Made by a program: the position numbers and the translations under genes
The notes under the pieces: model-generated
Told to the model about the DNA's origin: nothing
Database searches by the model: none
The model's input: the letters and a program-made list of their open reading frames with translations, nothing else
Source of the DNA: Strix aluco
Taxonomy: Eukaryota > Chordata > Aves > Strigiformes > Strigidae
DNA: 64,000 nt
Direction: 5' to 3'
NCBI RefSeq assembly: GCF_031877795.1
Contig: NC_133933.1
Location: forward strand, 7,500,632-7,564,631
In this document: positions 39,240 to 51,277 of the stretch, piece by piece
How the letters are laid out: the number at the start of each line of letters is the position of its first letter
Position numbering within the stretch: the first letter of the stretch is position 1

Positions 39240-39560
39240 AGGCTTGATTCAGATATTTTCAAGTTACGCCGAGACCTCAAATGTTTTGATGTCTCGGAAA
39301 GAGAGTAAGACACGCAATTAAGTGTAACAAACCCATTCCTGTGACATAGGACTTTTTAGTTTGCCCAGCCAGGAACTGTAATTCAAGCAGCACAACAAAT
39401 TAGTATTTCATTTATGGCTTCTCTGGTCTGGGGGCGTATTAACTAAAAGCTGTTGTGTGTTTCAATGGGAAAACAAGTATGTTTTCATCGAATAGCAGAG
39501 AGCTTGCAGAGTTGATGTTGGAGGTCGGTAATTGAAATGTAAACACTGAAGTACAGTCAT
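39240..39560. promoter_or_regulatory. Candidate conserved regulatory block
   Basis: About seven or eight CpGs lie in 320 bp of AT-rich sequence, together with homeodomain-type motifs such as CAATTAAGTG and GGTAATTGAAAT and the hairpin at 39269-39297. CpG retention against a depleted background hints at selection or low germline methylation. No coding potential. Confidence 0.25.
39269..39297. other. Small hairpin in a CpG-retaining block
   Basis: CCGAGAC (39269-39275) pairs with GTCTCGG (39291-39297). After one mismatch TCAAA pairs with TTTGA around a 3-nt loop. It sits within a segment (39240-39560) with several CpGs, unlike its surroundings. Confidence 0.6.
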
Positions 39561-40337
39561 CCACTCCTGGGAGGAACGTGTGTAAGAAGGGAAACTCAGT
39601 CTTACTTTAACATTTCAGATTAGATTAGAAAAAGGCAGTAGAATGCTGCAGGAAGCATGAGAGATTGTATGGCTCAGCACCTTCATCAGGGCAGAAATGG
39701 GGCACAAGAAAATGTTGATTATATTTCTTTCCCAAAGATATGCCCCTGTATTGGCATTTGACAAGTTTTGGTTGAATCCAGTGTTGGTGAATTCTGGCTC
39801 TGTAGGGATGGTCCAGCAGCTGGGGTTCTATGGGGTTAAAAGGTGATACTTTCTAGATGTTCAGCTCCAGGACAGAGTAGCTTTTTCAATCTCTCTAACT
39901 CCAGGAAAGAACTGACAGTTCTGGAAGAGGTCTGGCACAAGGCCAAGGATCAAAATATTTGGATGTTTTCTAGTTGGGGAGAGTTCATTGGTGTCAGTAC
40001 TACTAATTGCCTGTTAGAGAGGGGGGACTCTGTGAGCAGCAAGGAGCAGTCCTCCCTGGGATACTTCTGGGTGTTTCCTGTAGTTGCTCTGTATGCTGTC
40101 CAGTTTTCCTTTCTGTTTCATGGGCTACAGGCTCTATGGGAATGATTTCCTTGTGGAAATACTGCATGTTGGTATTTAGAGGGGAGGGGTGGGAAAGACG
40201 AAAACCCCAAACTTCTTTGATCTTTCAATTTTGTGAGAAGCTTTTCTTTTTTTATACTTCTGGCCAGCTGTAACCAAAACTCAGCTTTCCCCCCCACCCA
40301 GTTAAACTGTGTAGTCTCATGGCTTGGGGGATTTGAA

Positions 40338-40352
40338 TTTTTTTTTTTTTTT
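40338..40352 (+). repeat. Poly(T) tract
   Basis: Fifteen uninterrupted T in AT-rich DNA. Similar shorter T runs occur at about 58761-58773 and 59577-59590. Confidence 0.8.
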
Positions 40353-41739
40353 CTAAATTAGTGCTGCTGTCATGGGAGTAAAGATGTGGTGTAGCTGATC
40401 ACAGGTGTCAGACAGATGTTATGTCAGTGGGTAATGCAAAAGCAAGGATGAGTTCTAACTTACAGTAAGTCATTGAGGGCTAACGATTTCACAAGCATTT
40501 GGCCCTTGAAAAACTGATACCTTCAGTTTCCTTATTCTGTCTAAAGAAAAGCATAACAAATCAGGAGTGCAAGCACGTTCACATTAGTGGATGATGAATA
40601 AGGTGTCAAGTGAGGTTGTTTACTTGGAAAGCAAAATGGAGGAAAGCAACCCTATAAAAGGAGACAGTCCTTCAGGAGGAAGACACTTGCTGAAAGAGCA
40701 CAAAGCTGTTGTTAATTCTTTGCAAAATATTATTTATATGAGTTAGATTTCTGTGACAGAAAAACTTAGATTCAGGTCAGAATATAAAAACCTACCAGAT
40801 ACTGGTAACTGGATAAACAACTATGAGAAAACAGAATAATCTATGAACAATATTTTTCTTGTTTATATTGATCTGTCTTCCATCACAAGGCCTAGTGTAT
40901 TTCTACTACAAGAAAACTTCCTGTGGACTGAGACACAGTGAATCCCATAAACTGTTTGGTAGTACGAAGAGATCAAGGAAATATTAAATATGCTGCGGGG
41001 GAGGCTTGGTAATACAGGAATTTTCTTCTTGTTAAGCTGGATTGAAGCAACCTTCATATAAGAATTAGAGCTGACCTATCTCTTCATGCAGAAAATGAAA
41101 CCTTGAGCTCTCTGTAGATTAAACCTATGGAGGGTTATACGGTCTGGATGGTTTACTATATTATTTTCTTTCCCAAGTGCAGTCTAGTAATTTAAATGTG
41201 GTCTAAAAGTACAGCCCTACTAAAATAAACATAAAAGAAGAAATTTTTGCCCTTCAAAAAGCTTTTTGTTTTCCTTGGGCACAACAATAGTCTTCATTTT
41301 CTACTTCAATAATTGAGTTATGTTTTATTTAATGTTAAAAGCATTTATTGAGTTCTCCCTGAGCTGGTTGTGTATCCCTGCTTAACAAATAGATGTTTAT
41401 ACAAGAACTAAAATTACTTTCTGAATGGTTGATTGGATCATTGCAGATATGTTAGACCCACTGCATACACAGAGAGGCAAGTCTCACATTTGCTGGATAC
41501 TGTTTTTAATGTATCACCAATGAGCATATCTGAAAACATTTATTATTGCCAGGACAGTTTCATAGAGCTGTGACTGACAGTTGAAAGTTGCTGAGCTGAT
41601 TACCTGGAGCGTTAATGTATTGCCATCCCTTAGCCCAACCTTGGCACTAAGCCAGAATAGTATTATTATTTCATAAGATAAACCTCTGATAGCAAAACAT
41701 TTTGAATATGGATTGAGTAGTAGAGAAATGAAAGAAACA

Positions 41740-41800
41740 GTCCGGGTCAGATCCTCAGCCATTGTAAATTGGCCCCATTGGGCTGTGGATGTGTGCTGCA
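41740..41800. repeat. Possible fragment of an ancient palindromic amniote repeat
   Basis: GGGTCAGATCCTCAGCC followed by ATTGTAAATTGGCCCCATTG resembles one arm of a palindromic short element that I know as widespread in turtle, crocodile and bird genomes, with core CAGATCCTCAGCTGGTGTAA. The second arm is not recognisable here. The family name is not certain. Confidence 0.4.
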
Positions 41801-43913
41801 TTTTGACATTGTTCCTTTGAGAGCTTCCCACTGGACAGGTGCAGACGAGGAAAGCCATTTTCTCAAACTGTAGGCTGCAGATAAAACAACAGCAAAATGT
41901 TCCCCCTACTTATTTTTAGGCCAGAGATCTGGGAAGTCAAGCTGGTTGCTGCTGCTCCCAGGTGCAAAATTGCTGTTTGGGGTGGGAGATAACTCTGACT
42001 GCACCCCACCTCTCCAGTTCCCTCTGAAGCAGCCCGCTAAGTCTGATGTCTCTGTCTCAGCCCTTCCTTTGTTCTTTTGCTATTCAATTCCTGTGAGGTA
42101 GTCCAGCTCAGCCTGGCCTCTGTAACTTTTCACCACATGATGAGAGGAAATCTAGATCCAAAGCTGGCTGCCTGCTTAAAGGCAGGAACGGCTTTGGGGG
42201 TCCATTTAGACACTGCAGAAATGCAACAGGAGGCCCAGTTGAGACAGTGTGTCTAAACCTGTGATGATTCCCTACACAGCATGGACAGCTCTCCCACTTT
42301 TTCGGCCCCATGGATTTCTTTTCATAGCAGATGTGCTTTCAGTCATCTTTGAATTAATAGCACAAGCTCAAAAGGCAGTACGAATGATAGGGTGCTGCTT
42401 CAACATATTTCTCCCTTAACAAGGCAGTTGTGAAATTTTCATTAGTTGTAGACACAACAGAAAAGATATCAAAGGTTTATACCATTGAGGAGATTAATTG
42501 TACCTCATAAGGATCAGCACTGCACTTTATCTAAGCTTATCCAGTCAGAAAGTGAGCAAAATCTGCTATACTTTTTGCCTGAACCTAACCCCAACAGAAA
42601 CAGCTCTATCATATCAGGGCACCATTGATAAGGGGCTACGCAGACTGAGACTTATCAAGAAAAATATAATTCTTGTAAATATTAATCCATTTCACTCAGA
42701 GGCAAGAACCTTTGGTGCTTTGTAACTTTTGGAATAAAATAATTTAAATCCCATGATGCAGGCTAAACAGGAAACCAATTTTCAAGCAGACTTGGGCAGT
42801 GAAAGAGGCATCCATTTTCCTGCTTTTAATTTAGAGGTTGGATAACTAAGAGAGGCAGAAAATGTAATCTTTTTTCCCTGAAATTTTTATCCTTTGTAAT
42901 TGAAATACACCTGGCTGTAGCATATGTTTCCACAACTTCCAAGCAGGCAAAATGAGATTTTTCAAAATGGATTAGATGGACAAGGCGTGTTGAAATGCAT
43001 CTGGGCAAATTGCACTGAGAACGAAGTAGGTGCCGAACTCTTACTGAAAATCGAAAGTAGCAAGGCTTTTACTTCTATTTGTGCCAAAGAAAATCCTTCT
43101 TCATGATATATTCAGTCTTCAGGTCTCATTCACAAAGAGCTGGGTAGGTTTTTTCCTTATGCATTGTGTTTTTAAACCTACTTCTTCCAAAGGAAGGCTC
43201 CTGGATTGAAAGAGAGATGCACATTACTTGAGACTGCATCCAGCAAGGGACTTGGGTAATGAGAAGTTGACCTGGCAGCCTTCTGACATGCTTGGGTGGG
43301 ACCCATGTCCTGTAAAGGGCATGGGAACAGCTTGGTGTTTGAGAAGGAACTTTAATTCTAATCCAAAACAGATAATAGGGTTTTAAAAGACGTGGCATGA
43401 ATTGTGACTCTGTTCCAGATTAAAAATAAAAGATAAAAAGCTCTCTTATGGCACCCTTTCCTGGTAGCTATTTTCATCCTGTTGGGCTGAGTGCTCTTCT
43501 TCCACTACCCCACTTAGTTATTGTGCATTTTGCTTTTGCTGACAAACCCGCAGATTTCGGATGAAAACAGTTTGCAGCTGATTAAGGATGGTGTGCCTGT
43601 CAATTTCTTGCTAATCTCTCTTATTGTGCCCTTTGTAAAAATGACAGTCATGTATAAATCCTAGTCTAAATCAATACCTGTAAGTGCTAATCTCTGAAGA
43701 GGAAAATGTCAAATACCTCCTACTGCGTGCAAGGACTCCAATTGTATGGCATCAAACAGAAAAGGCTACCTAAATTGTTCACCTTTTTCCCTTTGCCCAG
43801 TGCTTTGTATTTTCTTTTCTAGCATTCCTTACATCATTAACAATTCTCATATAAACAGTGCCTTAATGGTGGTAGGTGTCACGAGGTGACTTACAGCGCA
43901 ACATTGTCATTTC

Positions 43914-43927
43914 TCGCCCTGTGGTGG
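43914..43927 (-). promoter_or_regulatory. Possible CTCF site
   Basis: TCGCCCTGTGGTGG on the + strand agrees with the CTCF core (YGCCMYCTRSTGG and its flank) at 12 of 14 positions; the motif reads on the - strand. One well-matched motif in 64 kb is compatible with chance, so binding is unproven. Confidence 0.3.
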
Positions 43928-46249
43928 AGCCGCCAGTGGTCCTAGCTCTCAGCCAAGCATAATGTTTTGGACAGTGCCTTGAGCCCTGGAGTCAGCCTTC
44001 TTCCTTACTCATTGGACCTCTTCTGAGAAATGTTTCTAAAAGCTCTGAGTGTTAGTTGCATATTTAAGTGCACTTGGGGTGACCAGCGCTAGGAATCCTG
44101 GAGCCAAAATCAGTAGTAAATTTAGTCTCTGTTCTGGGACCCTAAATGCAGATTTGAACACTTACCATCAGTATTCTATCCTATGCCTATGGATGTTTTT
44201 CTTGCTGATTGACATTAGGACACACAGTGGTTTTAAAAGCCTGCTCTTTGCTCAAAAGTGCCAGAGGGGAAAAGCAAATAAGTAAACTGTAAGACTGAAA
44301 GATCGCTTAGAAATGAGAACATAGTGTGTTTCAAGGTAAAAAGGCTTTGCCTGCCTATTCTGCACCTGTTCCATCTCTGCAGAACTATATGCTCTGGTTT
44401 TTAAATTAAAATTATTGGTTAGACCGTAATAGCCCATAAAAGTATTTCAGAATATAGTGAGAATTTCTGCTTTCACCGCCATCCTTGGTCCTCTTGAAAG
44501 ACAAGCTGCTTATGAACCTTAGTGCATGTGGGACCCTGATTCTAGGAAGTTCTTGAAATCACAGCTTTTTTCATGACTGAGATTAACAAACTGATAAGGA
44601 CAGAAACTCTTTATGTAATTTTTACAACTTTTAGCAATTTTATTTTTTTTAATAAGGTACATGTCTGAATTTTGTTTGTTATTGCATTTATTCTGTTGCT
44701 GAAATACCAAGCCAAATTTTAAAAATCCCTAGTCTCCTTTCATTACATTCCTAGATAAAAACGTCACTGATGCTATCACAGCCCAAGGAAGAGCCAAGGA
44801 ACACTGTGTCACTAGCATCTTCAGATATGTCTAAGTGCTCTGTTTCTTAGTTTCAGAAAGCTGCTTCTGAAACACGTTCTAGAAACTCTTAAAATACAAG
44901 CAGCAGAGAGTGTGTCAGGCAGAAGTAGTTAGAGCTGGGGGGTCCCTGTAATCTTGACGAACAAATTAACGAAGTATTAACAGGTCAGAGTCTACAGCCA
45001 CACCAGATGAAAGGCTTCCTAGGAACAGACACCTGAGTTTTGGTTGTGTTCCCTTAGTCATGGAACAGCATGGGAGAGGGATAACTGCTAGAAGAGAGAC
45101 AGTATTTCCAAATGGATGGTTGCAGATTCCTCAGGAATGATCGGGTCTGTGGAACTGACTCTTATGGGGTATTTGTGAGATAGGAGAGCTTCTCTTAGAG
45201 GAGAAGCTGTGTTCTCCTAAGGATTGTTTTTTTGTGTTTTCCAACAAAAGCTGCTTTCAACTGCCATCTTTGAGAAAGTACCCTTGGATTGTGCATACTC
45301 ACACTGATTTCCTCCTGTAAAAACACAGTCAAAGAATATATCTAACAGCCATCCCCTTTTCACAGCTCTGCAGCTGGGAGGACTGCCACTTTTCTGTCAT
45401 TTCATAAAAAAGCTGTAGTTTCTGTTTTATGGCAACTTTTGGAAGCCAGGAGCAAATAAGTGTTGGAGAAATAACACAGGCTTATGAGTAGTAAATTTGC
45501 ACCTTTATACCTAAGACAGCTAGTGCTGAATTCTGTTCACATAAACAGTCCTGCTGGGGAACACCAGGTTTGTGTGAAAGCATATTTCAGTGCATAGACC
45601 GCTTTAGAGATGTTTACTACCAAATAAAAACAGTGCAGAATTGCAATCTGTTCTGCCTCTGTTGCATCAGTGAAATTTCTGTTGACCTCAGCAGGAGTTA
45701 TGTTGTCTGATGAGGCTGAAGCAGCACCTTTCTTTTTCCTGGAATGAGGTGATTTAGTTCATTTTAAGGGATGGAAGCATCTCACACCTCAACATTTTCG
45801 TATCACATAAAAGATTAAATGTAATTCAAGTCACCTCTCAAGAATTTGTGTGGCGAATCTAGTAGGCGGATTGAACCTCACTGTGGCTCCAGGGAACTGC
45901 ATGATAAATCAACAACTGTTCACCAGTTGGATTTGTTTGCAGAGGCTTAAAGGCATAATGTAATGGTGCGGTACTGAAAAGGTGCTGCATTCCAGCCCTT
46001 ACAGATGTGCAGAGACTGCACTAGCTGATTATTTAGAGCTTTTATTAGGTGCTTTGCAAGATGCCGTGTCAAATATTAATCAATAGATATAGATATGAAC
46101 ATTTAGGCTACTGGGCAGCTGCACCAGAAGTGCAAGCTGTTGCAGGGAAGCCACCCAGAAGGAGGCAGGCAGGAAGCAGCGTGTTTGCCATGACAAAGAA
46201 GTACATCTCATTCACACATCTGCTCAGCTTATTTCCCATAGCAGTTTCT

Positions 46250-46520
46250 CGCATTGTTCTGTTTGGGCTTTGCACGTATTTTGGCCTCATCTTTTCTCCA
46301 TGTCTCTTCTTTGATGCCATTTTTCTTTTGTATATTGTCTTTGGTTTATCCATCTTTCACTTCTTTCCCTCATCCCTCCTCCCCTGCATTCCTATTGCCT
46401 TCTCTCCTTGCTTTTCCATTCCCGCAGTCTCGCGCAATCTCTTCAGCCCTCTTACTTTGCCACCCTTCCTATGTTACTTCCATTGCTACATTTTCCTGGG
46501 CAGCATGCAAAGGCCAGCTG
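46250..46520 (+). repeat. Pyrimidine-rich low-complexity stretch
   Basis: The + strand is strongly enriched in C and T for about 270 bp. This gives open frames of about 160 codons in two overlapping frames, rich in F, L, S and P. The composition explains the open frames; nothing in the translation resembles a known protein. Confidence 0.7.
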
Positions 46521-49500
46521 ATAGGGTGTAATCACCCTGGCTGTATCCAAATGGGAGCAGGGCTGCAGCTTCTAGAGACCTTAAAACTACTGCATTTCCA
46601 GGGACCCCTCGGCTCTGAGAAAGGAGAGGACCAGCACATGGTTCCTCCTGCACTAACTGATCCTGGTAGTGTTGTGCAGGGCAGCTCAGAAGGGGAGCTG
46701 CAGCTCAGTTTCTTCTTCATGAGGCTCTGAGACTGTCATCCCTTCCCAATGAGACCCTCAAGGTACAAGAAGGACCTGAGCTGTCATATTTGGATCAAGG
46801 CCTCACCTAGGAGCATTTAGGTCTGTTTTGTAGAGTAGGTCAGGTTAAGACATACTCACCATATATTTTGGGTTTTTTGCCTCCAGTCATCCTTGGTCTA
46901 ATGCAGTCAGAACCGGTGAAGTTCATTACAAAAGGTACAGGTGTTACCCTGCCAGAGGGATATGTACTACAGAACATGCCTTAGGAACAAAGGGGTAGTA
47001 CATTGTGTTGGAAACTGTCCCTGCCTTTGGAGAGCTTCTGTAGTCTAAAAAAAAATCAGCTGCCATATTTGGCATTTGCTCAACCCACAGAACTTAGTTA
47101 TTATCTATCATGGGCTTGTAATTTATCCATTAGCTTCCGAGCCATGCTGATAGACCTTTCATAAATCTGTCACCCTTAGATAAAATAGTCGTAGCTCTTT
47201 GCCTTTCTTTACCACATAGTCACAGCAGATGTTTTAATTGCAATAGGGAAAAACAAATTTTAACAATTTTTTTGCAAAAACACAAGGGAAAATGAAACTT
47301 CTATGCAAACTATTTCATGTGTATGTTTCTTGGAAAAAAAATGCCTTATATGAGCCCTGCCTTTTTATTTTATTTTAGAAGAAGCATTGGTACAAAGACC
47401 TGGGAGTGTTCCACCACGTTGCAGTTTCAACCCTTTCTTGCTGAATGTTACAGCCTTTTCTGTAAGTTTAGCAAGCTATATCTTAAAACTTATTTCCCAG
47501 CTATAAGACCTCACTCCTTCAATGGTTTTCTTCTAATGCTTAATATTTTATTTTTCAGTGTAATCATGCCTCAGTATGGATTAATAATAGCCATTTGGTT
47601 TTAAAATAATACTGCACCTGGTATTAAGTGTCCCTTCCTTGTCAGTGCTTTCCCCTAGATGTGTTTTTTGTGATTCTGTAATTGTGACTTTCAGAGCAGC
47701 CCTATCCGTTCTCTTCTGTCACTTTGGTTGGTTGAAAAAACTCAGCTGGACTTTGCAACCTTTGGGCTGAGTCTTGGTTCCCATAACTGTCCTCATTGTT
47801 TTTTTAATACCTGCAGCAGTTTCAATCTTTCTTGATTCTGACCAGAATTGTTCACATTATTCAAATATTCCCATTGCAGCTCATCAAATTCTTGACTAAA
47901 GAGAGACCCTGCTTTTGTCAGAAATGCTAGGTAACAAATAATTACCAATGACTATTGGCAGAAAGATAGCTAATAAATACTTCAATCTCAGATGCTCTTT
48001 CACTTAACCTTGCAGCAAATACTGATTTTAAGATAAAGTTACCTTTAGATATGTGTGAGTAGTTCCTATGATGTTATAATTATGTCTTCTTTCCAGAAGA
48101 CATTCTTTCTTCTAGCATTTGCCTGAATTTGTAGGTTCAATAAAAGAAATTCAGATCTGACATCTTAGCCAAATCCTTGGAGGTCAAGAAAACTGCAATT
48201 AGCCCATGTGCCTGTAGCTACAAAGCCATCCTTCTCTCCTGCTGTTGTGAGCACCAGCTCACAGCCCACTTCTGCTTTGATTTCCTGGTGACCTTTCATT
48301 TCAGTGCTCAGCCCTGTTGAGACTCTCATGAGGGATGCTACAGAAATGAATGGAATCGCTCCTTGAGCAGAGAAATGCCAGACCTTAAACAGGCAGCCAG
48401 GGAGGGCGGGGGATAAATGATGCTAAGAATGGTCTGTTCTTGAGAAGGAAAAGCTTGTTTCTCTGCCAAAAGGTTAGAGGCCCTGTAGACTCTAGTCAGT
48501 TGCTTTTGGAGGGAGCAAACTTGGGGTTTTGCATTTCTTCATAATCTTTCATGCAAATGTTCCAATACTGGGTGCCTGATTAAATTAGATATGCATAATT
48601 TATATAAATGCCCCCATTTTGTAGGTGAGTGCAACACTGGAAGCGAGTAGCAGACCTGAGAGGGGATTCAGTCTCTGAATTCATGTATTTGAACCACAGA
48701 GCTCACTTTGCTTTGAGGGCATGCTGTCATCACACAGGTTTTCCTTTTTAAATCCTATTGTCAGCATCATCATCTACCATGTGTATGTGGGTAGTTTTAA
48801 GATGACTAATATATTAACAGCAATCTCTGTTCATTTTTAAGATTATTAGCAGACTACTTAATTATTTCTTAATGGCATGATGGGTACACTCAGCCCATGT
48901 CTATACAGCTGTGTCAAGCTGTGATAGTCACCTGTTAGCCACGGTGATTCCATGTGTGATTTTCAAAGTACATACAAATGAATGATATTGGTCTGTCTCC
49001 ACTGGGCTGTTTCAGGAAGAAGTGGTACTTGCAAGGTAGCAGGAGTGGAAACAAGAAGTTAATCAATGGTTGGCATTTGCTGGATTGGGTGAAAGAGAAA
49101 ACAGAAAAATAAAAAAAATTCCTGGACCCTTCATGAAGGAGGGGTTGTTTTCTGGCTGCATCTGTCAGGGAATATCTTTCAGAAAAGAAGGGAGAGGAGG
49201 AGGAGGATGTCGTATTAGGACATCAGTGGTCCCTCTTGGGCAAGTAGCACACCAGAATTGTGTCACGTACTTTGGGCTAAGAGCACGGCACACAGCTCCT
49301 CCTGCTCCCACTAAATGGTTCAGAAAGTGTTTTATAGACATTTTCTTGAGAGCCAGCATAAGGGAGGTTCACTGATTTTGTCTAAACTCTTTCTAAACCG
49401 ATTCAGTTAAACTGCAAAAATTTTTTTTCTATTTTTTTTTTCCCAGCATGTATTCAAGGCCTTTGTAGGTTAAAGACAATAGTTACCATTAGTGCTAAGC

Positions 49501-50701
49501 TGCTCTCATCCCTAGAGCTCAAGTGCTTTGCAAGGATGAGTAAGTGTTATCAATCTGATTGAACAGTTACACATGCCCAATTACAAAGGCTTGAAGCAAT
49601 TGCTAGAGAACCTGGTGAGTGAAACTGAGGCTGTACGGGCTCAGAGAGCAGGGAAAGTTTCCTTGACCCACTTGTGTGAGGCTGTCTCTTGCTTCTCAGA
49701 GCTAGAAGATGGTCGTGTGTATGTTTATCAGAGCGAGAGGGCATATAAGGAGGAGTGTAAAGGAAATAAATGTTTTATAACAATTCTTGTACTTCTAGAA
49801 ATTAAGTCTGTGTAGTACTGAAAGTGAAAATAACTGTTCTTTTGACTGACTTGTTTTCCTCTACTGAAAAGCACTATATCTTTGCCCTGAAATGGTTTAA
49901 AAGGAGCTGGAATGGCCATGTATTTCTCCTAAAACTGAGTGATGTGACCGTTACGAGTCACCTCATTCCTAGGATAAAATCTGTTGAACATGAGCACTGC
50001 TGGTCATAGAGATGTTCTGACATTGATCTGAGCTCGGGAAAATGGGAAGGGTCATTGCTGCTGACTTAATGAAGTTGATTTGTTGAAACAGAGGCAAATA
50101 CAAATCAGCTTGTCAAATCAGTAAAGCAGATAGTGCCATCCAGGCCATAGAAAACACTTTATTAAAGAGTCTGTCTTGGAAAGGAAGAAAAAAAATCTAG
50201 CAATGAAACTGAGGCTGTAGCTGTTCAGATAGTAAACATGCAGAGATTTCTTGTGTGAGAGGCTGAATGTCCTCACTCGTTATCTCTCAAAAATGTAGAT
50301 GTGGAAGGATCATGATTTAGATGGTGCCTGGTGTCCCCAGCTAAGAGTGAGGAGTTTTAGGGCTCTAGTCCCTCTTCCAAGACCTTGCTATATTTCTTAT
50401 TCAGTGACTCCTGAGTATCAAGTGCATAAACAGTCTTTCTGCCACGTCTGTGCTTTAGGTAACTACAGGCTAGGGGATTTCAGGATTGTATTTCTGGATG
50501 CTTTAAACCCTCTTTGGGATATGGTACCATTGCACGTTGGGTCATAAGTATTAGGTACAATAGATCGGATTTAGTTGATGGAGTCAGAATGAGATTTCAG
50601 TAGTTTCCAGAATGGAATTGAACACAAATTTTGTTAATGTTGTTTCAAAATGGAGGTTTAAGTTCTTGTATCACTTCTATGCTGTTGAAAACTTCACTCA
50701 G

Positions 50702-51277
50702 TGTCCTGATTTCAGCTGGGACAGTTAATTTTCTTCCTAGTAGCTGGTACAGTGCTGTATTTTGGATGTAGTATAAGAATGATGTTGATAGCAACTGTTT
50801 TAGTTGTTGTTAAGTAGTGCTTATCCTAAGTCAAGGATTTTTCAGTTTCCCATGCTCTGCCAGCAAGCAGGTGCACAAGAAGCTGGGAGGGAGCATGGCC
50901 AGGAGAGCTGACCCGAACTAGCCAAAGGGATATTCCATACCATAGGATGTCATGCTCAGTATAGAAACCGGGGGGAGTCGGCTGGGAGAGGCTGATCTTA
51001 GCTCGGGGACCGGCTGAGTGCGGGTCAGTGAGTGGTGAGTGATTGCATTGTGCATCACTTGTCGTCTTTGGGTTTTATTTTTCTCTCTTTTTTTTTCCCT
51101 CTTCATTACTAACATTATTATCATATTTTATTTCAACTGTTAAACTGTTCTTATCTCAATCCAAAGTTTTACTTTATTTTCTTTTTGATTCTCCTCCCCA
51201 TCCCACCAGGTGGGGGGGAGACGAGTGAGTGAGCAGCTGTGTGGTGATTAGTTGCCAGCTGGGGTTAAACCACGACA
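50702..51277. mobile_element. Solo LTR of an avian endogenous retrovirus (ERVL-like)
   Basis: A 576-bp element begins TGTCCTGATTTCAGCTGGGA and ends CCAGCTGGGGTTAAACCACG followed by ACA, giving terminal TGTC...GACA inverted ends. It is flanked by near-identical 5-bp direct repeats, CTCAG (50697-50701) and TTCAG (51278-51282), differing at one base, as expected for a target-site duplication. No internal gag, pol or env sequence is present, so it is the remnant of recombination between two LTRs. I recognise both ends as a family repeated in bird genomes. The 5-bp duplication favours an ERVL (class III) origin, but class assignment is inference. A pyrimidine-rich stretch occupies about 51060-51195. 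Transcriptional orientation is not certain. Confidence 0.88.

Larger units (their letters stand above)
36637..50701. other. Intergenic DNA, no gene recognised
   Basis: Contains the two candidate regulatory blocks, the possible CTCF motif and the ancient palindromic fragment listed separately. A segment at 45836-46065 has balanced composition with a few CpGs and might be constrained. Segments at about 48612-48700 and 49455-49700 contain words reminiscent of MIR/CORE-SINE consensus (for example GAAACTGAGGCTG), too diverged to call. Confidence 0.65.

Noticed and set aside
39674-39697. Possible REST (RE1) site, half-site TCAGCACC
   Set aside because: The second half-site CATCAG matches GGACAG at only three of six positions, so the full motif is not supported despite the neuroendocrine neighbour.
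46049-46730. Two overlapping open frames of about 160 codons
   Set aside because: They arise from a pyrimidine-rich stretch that lacks stops in more than one frame. The first starts at a non-AUG codon.
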